A DNA stretch of 64,000 nucleotides from Tissierella praeacuta_A (GTDB taxonomy: Bacteria; Bacillota; Clostridia; Tissierellales; Tissierellaceae), in the NCBI RefSeq assembly GCF_040396155.1, contig NZ_JBEBOY010000014.1, positions 1 to 64,000 of the forward strand, given 5' to 3'. The stretch's first letter is position 1. Every line of letters begins with the position of its first letter. The notes under the pieces were generated by a model. That model had not been told where the DNA came from. It saw only the letters and a list, made by a program, of their open reading frames with translations, and made no database searches. A program made the position numbers and the translations under genes. Positions 45,063-54,234 of this stretch are shown in pieces.

Positions 45063-45293
45063 ATGGAAAGAACAATTGATAAAACAAATAATTTTATAAC
45101 AAATAAAGCTATAGCTGTAAAAACAGCAATGAACAATAATAGGGGAGAAGGATATATTGATACAGCTGTAAAAATCCTTATTGCTGTAGTTTTAGGAGCA
45201 TTACTTCTGGCAGGACTATATCTATTATTCGGTGATGTGGTTATGCCAACATTAACAGAGCGTATTAAAGAAATGTTTAACTATGCAGGTTAA
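45063..45293 (+). CDS. DUF6133 pilin-like protein, copy 2
   Basis: 76 residues. The leader differs from copy 1 (MERTIDKTNNFITNKAIAVKTA) but from NNNRGEGYID on it is the same save a few residues (PTLTERIKEMFNYAG). AAGGAGG is 8 nt before the ATG at 45063; the ATG at 45057 is too close. Its end overlaps the prepilin peptidase start. Two such genes flank the S-layer protein gene, which suggests a duplication with the large gene inserted between or a cassette. Confidence 0.75.
   Translation: MERTIDKTNNFITNKAIAVKTAMNNNRGEGYIDTAVKILIAVVLGALLLAGLYLLFGDVVMPTLTERIKEMFNYAG
45119..45293 (+). repeat. 175-bp direct repeat, copy 2
   Basis: Partner of 41329-41503. Confidence 0.85.
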
Positions 45294-45711
45294 GAGCATC
45301 TTGCAAGGGGTGCTTTTTTCTTTTCTGCTGATGGCGGCATCTTATACAGATATTAAAAAAAGGGAAATACCAGATACAATCTGTATGTTTATTGCCTTAA
45401 TAGGACTGCTAAGATTTAGCTTTTTAAATCTGTTTGGGATAATTATTGCTATCCCATTTCTATTAGGAGCAGTATTAAAAGAAAACAGTATTGGTGGGGG
45501 TGATATTAAATTAACTGCCTCGGCAGGCATTGTCCTTGGATTTTGGAAAGGAATCTATGGGTTAATAATAGGGCTTAGTTTATTAGTATTATTTTATTTG
45601 TGCTTTATATTAATTTCTAAGATAAAGAAAAAGCAAGTGGCTAGGAATCTACCTATGCCACTTGCTCCATTTTTAGGGATAGGTTTTATGATTATATATT
45701 TTATGAATTAG
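45283..45711 (+). CDS. Prepilin peptidase (A24, TadV/CpaA-like)
   Basis: 142-residue polytopic protease. Both catalytic aspartates are visible: Asp23 in YTDIKKREIPD and Asp74 in the GGGDIK motif. It has the short peptidase-only form of TadV/CpaA, without the N-terminal methylase domain of PilD. It would cut the pilin-like proteins of this cluster. The ATG overlaps the end of the upstream pilin-like gene by 11 nt. First gene of the Tad set. Confidence 0.87.
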   Translation: MQVKSILQGVLFSFLLMAASYTDIKKREIPDTICMFIALIGLLRFSFLNLFGIIIAIPFLLGAVLKENSIGGGDIKLTASAGIVLGFWKGIYGLIIGLSLLVLFYLCFILISKIKKKQVARNLPMPLAPFLGIGFMIIYFMN

Positions 45712-45723
45712 GAGGAAAATGAT

Positions 45724-46542
45724 ATGGGATTTTTAAAAAATAGAACTGTAATAGGTGTGATATGTATCTTATTATCACTTCTTATATGCTTTGGACTTAC
45801 ACCATTATTTAATAAAGGGATGAGCCAAAAGACTGAGATTATGAGGGTGGTAAAGGAGATTAAAGCAGGGGATGAAATTACAAAGGACATGGTTCAATCT
45901 GTGGAAGTAGGAGGATTTAATTTACCTGAAAATATAATTCGGACAAAGGATAATGTTATTGGAAAATATGCTACATCAGATTTAGGAATAGGGGATTATA
46001 TCTTAAATACAAAGCTATCTGATATACCAGCAGCAGAAAATGCCTATTTATATAATCTTGATGGAAGTAAACAAGCTATATCCATTACCATAAAAAGCTT
46101 TGCTAATGGGCTTTCTGGAAAACTTCAAAGTGGAGATATAGTGTCTGTGATTGCACCTGATTATAAAAAACAGGGTGAAACAGTTATTCCATCAGAACTT
46201 AAATATGTAGAAGTTATATCTGTAACTGCTTCATCAGGATATGATGCAAATACTGGTGAACAAGGAATAGAAGATGAAAGGGAACTTCCATCAACTGTAA
46301 CCCTTCTTGTGACTCCAGAACAAGGAAATATCCTTGCTGAACTAGAGTCAGATTCTAAGCCACATTTATCACTGATCTATAGAGGAGCGCCAGAAAACAC
46401 AAGGCAGTTTATTGATATGCAGGAAGAGATAATCAAGGAACTTTATTCAGAAGAACAGGAAAAAACAGATGAGGAAGTACCTGAAGAAAATAAAGTTGAG
46501 GAAAGCAAGATTGAGGAAACAATAGAGGGTGGGGTGGAGTAA
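45724..46542 (+). CDS. SAF-domain pilus assembly protein (CpaB/RcpC-like)
   Basis: 272 residues. One N-terminal membrane segment (about residues 8-26), then a SAF domain (VKEIKAGDEITKDMVQSVEV...IRTKDNVIGKYATSDLGIGDYI), a second beta-rich domain with SGKLQSGDIVSVIAPD, and an acidic Glu-rich tail. This is the CpaB/RcpC layout of Flp pilus assembly. RBS AGGAGGAAAATGAT precedes the ATG. Confidence 0.82.
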   Translation: MGFLKNRTVIGVICILLSLLICFGLTPLFNKGMSQKTEIMRVVKEIKAGDEITKDMVQSVEVGGFNLPENIIRTKDNVIGKYATSDLGIGDYILNTKLSDIPAAENAYLYNLDGSKQAISITIKSFANGLSGKLQSGDIVSVIAPDYKKQGETVIPSELKYVEVISVTASSGYDANTGEQGIEDERELPSTVTLLVTPEQGNILAELESDSKPHLSLIYRGAPENTRQFIDMQEEIIKELYSEEQEKTDEEVPEENKVEESKIEETIEGGVE

Positions 46543-46543
46543 A

Positions 46544-47353
46544 TTGCTGAACTTTAAAAAGAAAGGTATATTCACACGAAAGACACAAGAAAAAGAACAA
46601 GAAGAGGTTCTTCATGGAGGTGTTTTAGCTGTTTGGGGAAGTCCCGGAAGCGGAAAAACAATCGTAGCCACAAAGATTGCCAAGTATCTAGCAGATAAGA
46701 AAAAGAACGTAGTATTGGTTTTATGTGATATGACAGCACCTATGCTCCCCTGTATTTGTCCTCCGTCAGATCTTGAATATGAAAAGTCCTTGGGAAGTGT
46801 TCTTGCTGCAGCCCATGTAAGTGAGGTCCTTGTAAAACATAATATGATTACCCATAAGAGATTATCATATCTAACAATCCTTGGAATGCTTAAAGGAGAA
46901 AATGAATATACTTATCCTCCATATACAGAAGTACAAGCAAGGGAATTAATTGAAAATCTTAGGAAAATAGCACCATTTGTTATTATTGATTGTGGCAGTT
47001 ATATTGCAAATGATATCTTATCTGCAGTTGCCCTAATGGAATCAGATTCAGTATTAAGACTGGCCAATTGTGATTTAAAAAGCATCAGTTATTTATCCAG
47101 CCAATTACCCCTTCTTCGAGATAGTAAATGGGATGCAGATAAACAGTATAAGATAGGATCAAATCTAAAGCCACAACAGAGCATTGAGCATATCTGTCAG
47201 GCTCTTGGTAGTGTGGCTTTTAAACTACCTCATTCACAGGAACTTGAAGAACAATATCTTGCAGGAAATCTATTTGCAGATTTATCCATGAAGGATAGTA
47301 GGGCATTTAGAAAAGAAATAGAAAAGATTGCAAGGGAGGTGTTTGGGTGTTAG
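46544..47353 (+). CDS. TadZ/CpaE-like P-loop ATPase
   Basis: About 269 residues. P-loop GSPGSGKT near the N terminus, then VLVLCDMTAPM and later VIIDCGSYIANDIL, the MinD/ParA-type order seen in TadZ/CpaE, which place the pilus machine. The walker-A lacks the typical extra lysine (KGGxGKT). TTG at 46544 follows GGGGTGGAG; a GTG at 46529 is in frame and would add five residues that overlap the previous gene. Either start is possible. Confidence 0.72.
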   Translation: MLNFKKKGIFTRKTQEKEQEEVLHGGVLAVWGSPGSGKTIVATKIAKYLADKKKNVVLVLCDMTAPMLPCICPPSDLEYEKSLGSVLAAAHVSEVLVKHNMITHKRLSYLTILGMLKGENEYTYPPYTEVQARELIENLRKIAPFVIIDCGSYIANDILSAVALMESDSVLRLANCDLKSISYLSSQLPLLRDSKWDADKQYKIGSNLKPQQSIEHICQALGSVAFKLPHSQELEEQYLAGNLFADLSMKDSRAFRKEIEKIAREVFGC

Positions 47354-48912
47354 GTAAAAAAAGAGGTAAATCTGCGTTTCTAAAGGAAGAAAATCGACAA
47401 AGTGGAACATTTGCAAATGAAAATACAGCAAAAGATGAACTAATGAGCGATATATCTACTACTGAAGATTTAGCAGTAGAAGTGTTGGAAGTAGCAGAAG
47501 TAGCAGAAATAAGCAAGGTAGTAGAGGAAGTTAAGATAATCCATAGGGAGTTGGGCTCTGATAATAGAACCCACTCCCTATTTTTTACCCCAGAATCAGA
47601 TGGTAAAGACTTTTCTACAGTCTTAAAAGATGTTCAAGAATATATTTCAAATAACTACTCTATCCTTATTACTGATGAAACAATAGAAGGATCTAAGGAA
47701 CATCTAAAAAGATATATATCCAAATATGTACAAGACAGCCGAATCTCAGTAAAGGGAATGAGCGGGGATGAACTTATAGATGCCTTATACAGTGAAATGG
47801 CTGAGTTTGGATTTTTAACAAAGTATATACATGGAGAAGGTATTGAAGAAATTGATATCAACTCATGGAAGGATATAGAAATTCAGTATTCTGACGGAAG
47901 ATGTGAAAAGTTAGAAGAACATTTTGACTCTCCTGAACACGCAATCAATGTGATAAGGAGAATGCTCCATATATCTGGAATGGTCCTTGATAATGCAAGT
48001 CCTGCTGTACTTGGACATTTATCAAAAAATATTCGTATAGCAGTCCTAAAGACCCCATTAGTAGATGAAGATGTAGGCATTGCAGCATCCATTCGTATTG
48101 TGAATCCTCAGAACATGAAAAAAGAGGATTTTATAAATGGTGGTACAGCAACAAATCCTATGCTGGACTTTTTATCAGAATGCATCCGTTATGGTATTTC
48201 TGTTTGTGTGGCAGGGGCAACCAGCTCCGGTAAAACAACAGTTGCAGGCTGGCTTCTTACTACAATACCTAATAATAAGCGAATATTTACCATTGAAAAT
48301 GGCTCAAGGGAGCTATCTTTAGTCCGTGAAAAAAATGGAAGAGTGGCTAATTCCGTCATTCATACCATAACTCGTGACAGCGAAAATGAAAGGCAAAGGA
48401 TAGATCAGATTACACTCCTTGATATGTCTCTTAGATTTAATCCAGATATTATTGTTGTAGGGGAGATGCGTGGAGCAGAAGCCAATGCAGCACAGGAAGC
48501 AGCAAGGACAGGGGTAGCTGTTCTTACAACGATACACTCAAACTCCTGCGAGGCAACTTACAGAAGAATGGTCTCTCTTTGTAAAAGAGCAGTAGATATG
48601 TCCGATGAAACACTGATGGGGTATGTAACAGAGGCCTATCCCATAGTTGTATTTTGTAAACAGCTTGAAAATAAGGAAAGAAAATTGATGGAGATTATGG
48701 AATGCGAAATCTTACCTGATGGTACGAGAAATTATAGACCATTATTTCAGTACATCATTACTGAAAATAGAATGGAAGATGGAGAGTTTATAATTAAAGG
48801 CTATCATGAACAGGTTAATAGCATATCAGAAAGTCTATCAAAAAGATTTTTAGAAAATGGAATGCCAATTAATACTATAAAAAAACTTAAAAAGAAGGAG
48901 GTACAAAGTTAA
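47347..48912 (+). CDS. Tad secretion ATPase (TadA/CpaF)
   Basis: 521 residues. Type II/IV secretion ATPase of the CpaF/TadA branch, which powers pilus assembly. Seen: a long N-terminal region, GEGIEEIDINSWKDIEI, FINGGTATNPMLDFL, Walker A CVAGATSSGKTT near residue 290, the Asp box, Walker B DIIVVGEMRGAEA and the His box TTIHSNSCEATYRRM. GTG start overlaps the upstream stop by 7 nt. Its stop overlaps the TadB ATG. Confidence 0.9.
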   Translation: MLGKKRGKSAFLKEENRQSGTFANENTAKDELMSDISTTEDLAVEVLEVAEVAEISKVVEEVKIIHRELGSDNRTHSLFFTPESDGKDFSTVLKDVQEYISNNYSILITDETIEGSKEHLKRYISKYVQDSRISVKGMSGDELIDALYSEMAEFGFLTKYIHGEGIEEIDINSWKDIEIQYSDGRCEKLEEHFDSPEHAINVIRRMLHISGMVLDNASPAVLGHLSKNIRIAVLKTPLVDEDVGIAASIRIVNPQNMKKEDFINGGTATNPMLDFLSECIRYGISVCVAGATSSGKTTVAGWLLTTIPNNKRIFTIENGSRELSLVREKNGRVANSVIHTITRDSENERQRIDQITLLDMSLRFNPDIIVVGEMRGAEANAAQEAARTGVAVLTTIHSNSCEATYRRMVSLCKRAVDMSDETLMGYVTEAYPIVVFCKQLENKERKLMEIMECEILPDGTRNYRPLFQYIITENRMEDGEFIIKGYHEQVNSISESLSKRFLENGMPINTIKKLKKKEVQS

Positions 48913-49841
48913 TGAGTACCATCTTGTTAATGGCCTGTATCGGAATGGTTACAGGTTTTTTTATTTTGTTTAATATCTCACCAATGGAGTTTACAGATAA
49001 TATCTTTAAAGGGTTAATGAACAAACCTAAGAGTATTAAAGATCAGATTAATGAAACGACTAAACGAAAGAAGTTATCCTTTTTCAGACGTGAAATTATT
49101 GAGGTTCAGGAGATTTTAAGAATAACAGGAAGAGAGAAGAAGTTCCCCATGCTTTGTGCCTTATCTCTTTTACTTTTTGCTATAGGAGGATCAATTGCAG
49201 TCATCCTTTGTAATTACTTTTTAGTCCCAGTAATGGCAATAGGCTTAATGTTTATACCATTTTGGTATGTTCGTATTACACAGACTCATTTTAAAAAGGC
49301 TATAGTAGCTGAACTTGAAACAGCACTTAGTATTATTACAACAGCGTATTTAAGAAATGAAGATATATTAACTGCTGTAGAAGAAAATATGAATTATTTA
49401 AATCCGCCTGTATTATCTGTATTTAGGGAATTTATTTCAAGGATAAAGCTTATAAATCCAGATATTACAGCATCTTTGCAAGAGATGAAAGGAAGAATTG
49501 ACAATGCAGTGTTTCAAGAGTGGTGTGATGCTTTAATTGCTTGCCAGTTTGACAGAAGTTTAAAGACCACATTAACTCCAATTGTAAACAAATTGTCTGA
49601 TATGAGAGTGGTAAATGGGGAACTTGAAAATATGGTGTTTGAACCAAGGAAAGAATTTATTACCATGCAGATATTAGTTCTTGGAAATATTCCTCTTTTA
49701 TATTTTCTCAATAAAGATTGGTATCATACATTGATGCATACTGTAATGGGGCAGATTGTACTTGCAATATGTATTACTGCCATATTTATATCTACAGCTT
49801 TTGTAATCAAATTAACCCAACCAATAGAGTATAGGAGGTAG
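48912..49841 (+). CDS. Tad inner-membrane protein (TadB-like)
   Basis: 309 residues. Hydrophobic segments near 2-18, two near 77-120 and two near 255-302, with a cytoplasmic helical domain between them; this is the TadB/GspF half-platform layout. TAATG overlap with tadA and 5 nt before the next gene. In this family tadB and tadC together form the platform for pilus assembly. Confidence 0.8.
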   Translation: MSTILLMACIGMVTGFFILFNISPMEFTDNIFKGLMNKPKSIKDQINETTKRKKLSFFRREIIEVQEILRITGREKKFPMLCALSLLLFAIGGSIAVILCNYFLVPVMAIGLMFIPFWYVRITQTHFKKAIVAELETALSIITTAYLRNEDILTAVEENMNYLNPPVLSVFREFISRIKLINPDITASLQEMKGRIDNAVFQEWCDALIACQFDRSLKTTLTPIVNKLSDMRVVNGELENMVFEPRKEFITMQILVLGNIPLLYFLNKDWYHTLMHTVMGQIVLAICITAIFISTAFVIKLTQPIEYRR

Positions 49842-49846
49842 ATAAG

Positions 49847-50719
49847 ATGACATTTTTAATTATTATCTTTGGAATACTCCTTGCTCTTGGACTGTTTTTT
49901 ATAATGGCTGATATTTTAAGACTTCCAAGTATTGCCACACAAAAAGCCATGCAATCAGCAGAAAAAAAAGGAAAAGAAAAGACAAAAAGTATAGATATAT
50001 TACTTCTAGGATGGGCAGTAAAACTGGCAAAATACATTCCCATTGATGAGTATAAAAGAAATAGAATGAAAAATACACTGAATGCCTCTGGAATAAATAT
50101 GAATCCAGAAGAATATATGGCATCTGCTATCGTTAAATCAGGTTTAATTGCATTGGTTGTAATTCCTTGCCTTATGATATTACCTCTCTTAGCACCAATT
50201 ATTGCATTTCTAAGTATCCTTATATATTTTAAAGAAATACGAAAAGCAGATGAAGAGCTAAAGGGAAAACGAGAAAGGATAGAAAGAGAACTGCCAAGAT
50301 TTGTAGCAACCATTACCCAAGAATTAAAGGCCAGTAGAGATGTATTATCTATACTAGAAAATTTTAAGAAAAATGCAGGAGAGGATTTTGCAAATGAATT
50401 AGATATATTAACTGCGGATATGCGATCCTCATCTTATGAAGCAGCCCTTACAAGGTTTGAAGCAAGGATAAACTCACCTATGTTATCAGATATTACTAGA
50501 GGGTTAATCGGTGTTCTTCGTGGAGACGATGGATCAATGTATTTTCAAATGCTTTCCCATGATATGAAACAATTGGAACTTCAAAAATTAAAAGCTGAGG
50601 CTATGAAGATACCACCTAAGATTAGAGTATTCTCCTTTATAATGCTTATGTGTTTTATGATGACCTATATGGCTATTATCATCTATGAAATAATCCGCTC
50701 TTTCAGCGGATTGTTTTAG
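49847..50719 (+). CDS. Tad inner-membrane protein (TadC-like)
   Basis: 290 residues. Membrane segments near 2-24, two near 95-130 and one at the end (FSFIMLMCFMMTYMAIIIYEII); between them a cytoplasmic GspF-type domain (ERELPRFVATITQELKASRDVLSIL). Second platform protein of the Tad cluster. AGGAGGTAGATAAG precedes the ATG. Confidence 0.8.
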   Translation: MTFLIIIFGILLALGLFFIMADILRLPSIATQKAMQSAEKKGKEKTKSIDILLLGWAVKLAKYIPIDEYKRNRMKNTLNASGINMNPEEYMASAIVKSGLIALVVIPCLMILPLLAPIIAFLSILIYFKEIRKADEELKGKRERIERELPRFVATITQELKASRDVLSILENFKKNAGEDFANELDILTADMRSSSYEAALTRFEARINSPMLSDITRGLIGVLRGDDGSMYFQMLSHDMKQLELQKLKAEAMKIPPKIRVFSFIMLMCFMMTYMAIIIYEIIRSFSGLF

Positions 50720-50730
50720 GAGGTGCTTAA

Positions 50731-51126
50731 ATGCTAAAGGTATTAAGAACTAATAAAGGAGAAGGGTATATTGATGTAGCAGTACTTGTACTTTGTGTTA
50801 TGCTTATTATTGCTCTTGCAGTAAAGGTATTTCCAGTATACATTATAAAACAGCAAATAGATACATTTGCAACAGAACTTGTTAGAGAAGCAGAGATAGC
50901 GGGAAGAGTAGGGGCAGAAACGACAAATAGGGAAATCTTATTAAGAGATAAAATGGGTATTACACCAATGGTTAAGTGGTCAAAATCAGGACAGATTCAG
51001 TTAAATGAAGAGATAACTGTAACTATTACCTATGAAACTAATATTGGTCTGTTTGGAGGATTTGGTTCCTTCCCTATAACTTTACGGGCTGATGCTGCAG
51101 GGAAGTCAGAAGTATATTGGAAATAG
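50731..51126 (+). CDS. DUF4320 pilin-like protein
   Basis: 131 residues. N-terminal TNKGEGYIDVAVLVLCVMLIIALAVKVF is the same GEGYID step plus hydrophobic helix as the DUF6133 proteins, followed by a soluble beta-rich part (EEITVTITYETNIGLFG). It fits DUF4320 and is a probable minor pilin cut by the peptidase at 45283. AGGAGGTGCTTAA precedes the ATG. Confidence 0.78.
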   Translation: MLKVLRTNKGEGYIDVAVLVLCVMLIIALAVKVFPVYIIKQQIDTFATELVREAEIAGRVGAETTNREILLRDKMGITPMVKWSKSGQIQLNEEITVTITYETNIGLFGGFGSFPITLRADAAGKSEVYWK

Positions 51127-51190
51127 GTGGATGATATATCTGTTTAAATAGGTAGTAAAAGTAAGAGAAGGTAGGAGTGAGTAAGAGAAA

Positions 51191-51757
51191 GTGAGAAGAG
51201 TAGGTGAAAGGATGCAGAAGATCAGACAAATATTAAGAGAAAAAAGAGGAAGCTCCTTTCCTTTAATTGTAGCTGTAACTTTGTGCCTTGTAATAATCAT
51301 TACAGGTATATCCGAATATTTTAGATTGATGATTATAGCACAAGGTGTTCGTGATGCAGTGCAAGATGCCGTAATCTCTACAGTAAATGATAATTATGAT
51401 GATGTCTATCATGGAATTCGTGAAGGGTATTCAGGAGGATATCAGCCAGTAGCAGATGATTTCGAAGAATCCCTTGATTATGGAGATGTTTATAATAGAT
51501 TAGATACAATTTTAGGTTTAGAGCGAAGTGACGGATACCATGTAAAAACTATATCAGATAATAAAATGGAGTTCAGAATATGGAACTTAGATGTGGATAT
51601 AAGGAATGCACCTATTGGAACAAGAGATACAGCAAGTTCAAGATTTAAGGTTGATTGCACCATTATGCTTGAAGTACCAGTATCCTTTGGAGGTAAACTT
51701 CTTCCTAGTATGAAGATACGAATAAAGACAAGTGGGGGATATACCCCTAAGTTTTAA
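51191..51757 (+). CDS. TadE/pilin-like membrane protein
   Basis: 188 residues. A short basic leader with EKRGSSFPLIVAVTLCLVIIITG, one membrane helix, then an extracytoplasmic part rich in Asp, Gly and Tyr. Position and shape match TadE-type minor pilins, though the acidic residue at +5 is missing. Start uncertain: GTG 51191 or ATG 51212. Confidence 0.6.
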   Translation: MRRVGERMQKIRQILREKRGSSFPLIVAVTLCLVIIITGISEYFRLMIIAQGVRDAVQDAVISTVNDNYDDVYHGIREGYSGGYQPVADDFEESLDYGDVYNRLDTILGLERSDGYHVKTISDNKMEFRIWNLDVDIRNAPIGTRDTASSRFKVDCTIMLEVPVSFGGKLLPSMKIRIKTSGGYTPKF

Positions 51758-51841
51758 GAGTTTAGAAAATATGAATAGACATTTGAAGACTCTTGTGGTA
51801 GGGTGTGAATTATAAGAAGCGGAAAAAGGAGGCAGAAATCT

Positions 51842-52453
51842 ATGAAGAATATAAGTGATAAAACTAAAAAGTGGCTTGTAGTTACCGGAGGTTTGGTGAT
51901 TTGTGCAATGCTTATACTTATGATAAGCTCACAGTTTAGAAAAGAACCAATAGAGGATACACTGCCAAATCAAAATATAGAAGTTGATGATGTAACAATA
52001 GAAAAACCAAAGGATACCGAAAAGGCAGAGAAAGAAGAAGTAACGAATGATGAAGATAAAACGGATAATGAAAAAGAAGATGAAATTATAGTACCACCAA
52101 TTAAAACTCCAGATACACAGTCTACAAATAAAAATGGTGTAGATAAGGGAACAGAGCAGACTATTCAAAAAAATGTTGAAAAGCCTAAAGAGCCTACAAA
52201 AGAACAGCTAACAGATCCAACACAAAAACCTAGCGGTGAAAAGGTAACAGAGCCACCTGTAAATGTGGATCACGAGAAGGTAGAGAAACCTGAAGAGTTA
52301 CCAAAACAAAAGGATGAACCAAAGGGTGGAGATAAAAAAGATGGTAAGATTTACGTGCCTGGATTTGGATGGATTGATGATATTGGAGAAGGTGAAGGAA
52401 CTAAAGCTGAAGATATGTATGAGAATGGTAACAAAGTAGGAAATATGGATTAA
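51842..52453 (+). CDS. DUF6550 membrane-anchored protein
   Basis: 203 residues. Basic start, one membrane helix (about residues 11-28), a long Lys/Glu/Pro-rich extended region, and a conserved end GKIYVPGFGWIDDIGEGEG...AEDMYENGNKVG, which is typical of DUF6550 in ICEs. The extended region could span the wall. AAAGGAGGCAGAAATCT precedes the ATG. Confidence 0.75.
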   Translation: MKNISDKTKKWLVVTGGLVICAMLILMISSQFRKEPIEDTLPNQNIEVDDVTIEKPKDTEKAEKEEVTNDEDKTDNEKEDEIIVPPIKTPDTQSTNKNGVDKGTEQTIQKNVEKPKEPTKEQLTDPTQKPSGEKVTEPPVNVDHEKVEKPEELPKQKDEPKGGDKKDGKIYVPGFGWIDDIGEGEGTKAEDMYENGNKVGNMD

Positions 52454-52469
52454 ATACAAATAGCAAGAT

Positions 52470-52498
52470 AAACACTGTAGAAATGCAGTGTTTTTTTC
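52470..52498 (+). terminator. Terminator inside the pilus operon
   Basis: AAACACTG, loop TAGAAATG, CAGTGTTT and a T-run, just before the ribosome site of the next gene. May act as an attenuator that lowers expression of the 52518 gene. Confidence 0.7.
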
Positions 52499-52517
52499 TT
52501 TGCAGAAAGGAGATTCC

Positions 52518-54209
52518 ATGAAGAGAATATTAACGTTTTTTATAGCCATTTTGATGATACTTAATTTAATAATACCTATTTCTGTACTTGCAGTTGGAGA
52601 TGGAAACATAGATTCAGGCGGTGGAGGAATGGGAAGTGGTACAAATGACAATAAATGGTCACCTGGATATGATGGGGTGAGAGTGACTATAGTTCGTGCC
52701 AATAATCATTCAGTGGTAACAACTCCCATTGATTTAACTAATAAACAACCTGCTAATGTTCGCTTACATTTTGGGAAGGTTAGTAAATTAAATTATAACG
52801 GAGGGAGATCCATTTCACCTAGTAGTGATAGTTACTCTTTTATTAATCCTTCACAGTCCATCCCTAAAATAGTAAGTACAGATGGGAAAAACAATATAGA
52901 TGCAATAAAAAGCTATTTTACAGATGAGCAGGTTATTCGTTCAATTGCATCTCGTACAGGAATGGATTATGACATATTAATTGGTGGAGATTATAAATTA
53001 CTTCTAGAACCTATGGCATATTATACATTCCAAGGGGTTATGGTTGCTACAACAGCAACAGAAGCAGCTATGTATGATGAAAAACTGAGTGGGGGACTTA
53101 GGAGTAAGATGGTATCCTTATCTCATAAGAACTTGCCTCTTGCTATGTTTTTAGAGGTAGGGGATTTAGGATATCCTGCGTGGAAGGGTAGTACATCAAC
53201 TCCTGCTTCTAATGCGGATATAAAATCTTCTCTAGGCCTTGGGATTGTACGTTTTACAGAGAAACCAGAACCACCAGTTGTAAGCACATATGATTATGAA
53301 TACAGAGTAAATACTGAGGTAATCACATCTGTAATGGTAAGTGGAGGGCAGTCTGATCCTGATAATCCAACCTATGTGAGTTTTGAAATTGAAGCTAGAA
53401 CCTACACTGTTGGAAATATATATTATCCTAGAGGTGATTCGCAGCTTGCTTGGGTAAAATGGATCACTCCTGATACAGAACAGGATATGATTATTAATGT
53501 AAGTGTACATGGTTCAGGAAGTACAACAAAATCGATTATCAATGTAAGGATTGTTGATTTAGATAAGAATCCGCCTCCAAATCCTGTAGCTGATGATAGA
53601 AATGATACATTCTCACATGCTCCTGTTCCAAATAGAGAGCAGAAAACAACAGCTAATTGGAGCATATGGAGTCCATGGTGGCAAGAGTATTGGGTATGGC
53701 ATAGAACTGGGGAAGATTCAGGATATTGGTGTGACCATGGATGGTGGGAGTTTGACCTTGACCAATATAGTGCAAGACTTTCTGCTGATATGAGAATTAC
53801 AAATGATAGTAAGAATCCTACTGCAAGCGGAAGTACTTTTAAAAGTGGATATGGCATTAATCAATTAGTAACATGCAATGTGAGTAGTAATCAAAGTTCT
53901 GCAATTACCTATCCTCAAAATGCTGTTTCTTACTTCCCAGAATTTCAATATGAAATCTATTGGAGGTTGTTAGATCGCACATCTAGTGGTTCAAGTCCGA
54001 AATTTGAATTTAAGAAAAATAAGTATTCCACATATAAGAACCGTACACATTTTACTCCCATATGGATGCCAGATGGAGCATATACAGTAAATACTTGGGT
54101 CATAGATTCTTGGACTCCTGATGGAATGCTCTCTATGAACCTTGCAGACTCACTTACAATAAGGGGAAATCTATGGCAAGACTGGCACATTGCGCCTCTA
54201 AAACCTTAA
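52518..54209 (+). CDS. Large secreted protein of the pilus cluster
   Basis: 563 residues. A clear signal peptide (MKRILTFFIAILMILNLIIPISVLA), then a glycine-rich segment, long beta-rich regions with some Ser/Thr, and near residues 380-420 a tryptophan-rich patch (WSIWSPWWQEYWVWHR and CDHGWWEFDLDQYSARL). No known domain. ATG at 52518 follows AAGGAGATTCC. It may be an extracellular pilus-associated or tip protein; this is inferred from position only. Confidence 0.65.
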   Translation: MKRILTFFIAILMILNLIIPISVLAVGDGNIDSGGGGMGSGTNDNKWSPGYDGVRVTIVRANNHSVVTTPIDLTNKQPANVRLHFGKVSKLNYNGGRSISPSSDSYSFINPSQSIPKIVSTDGKNNIDAIKSYFTDEQVIRSIASRTGMDYDILIGGDYKLLLEPMAYYTFQGVMVATTATEAAMYDEKLSGGLRSKMVSLSHKNLPLAMFLEVGDLGYPAWKGSTSTPASNADIKSSLGLGIVRFTEKPEPPVVSTYDYEYRVNTEVITSVMVSGGQSDPDNPTYVSFEIEARTYTVGNIYYPRGDSQLAWVKWITPDTEQDMIINVSVHGSGSTTKSIINVRIVDLDKNPPPNPVADDRNDTFSHAPVPNREQKTTANWSIWSPWWQEYWVWHRTGEDSGYWCDHGWWEFDLDQYSARLSADMRITNDSKNPTASGSTFKSGYGINQLVTCNVSSNQSSAITYPQNAVSYFPEFQYEIYWRLLDRTSSGSSPKFEFKKNKYSTYKNRTHFTPIWMPDGAYTVNTWVIDSWTPDGMLSMNLADSLTIRGNLWQDWHIAPLKP

Positions 54210-54234
54210 ATACAGAAAAAGAAAGGTGGATTTT

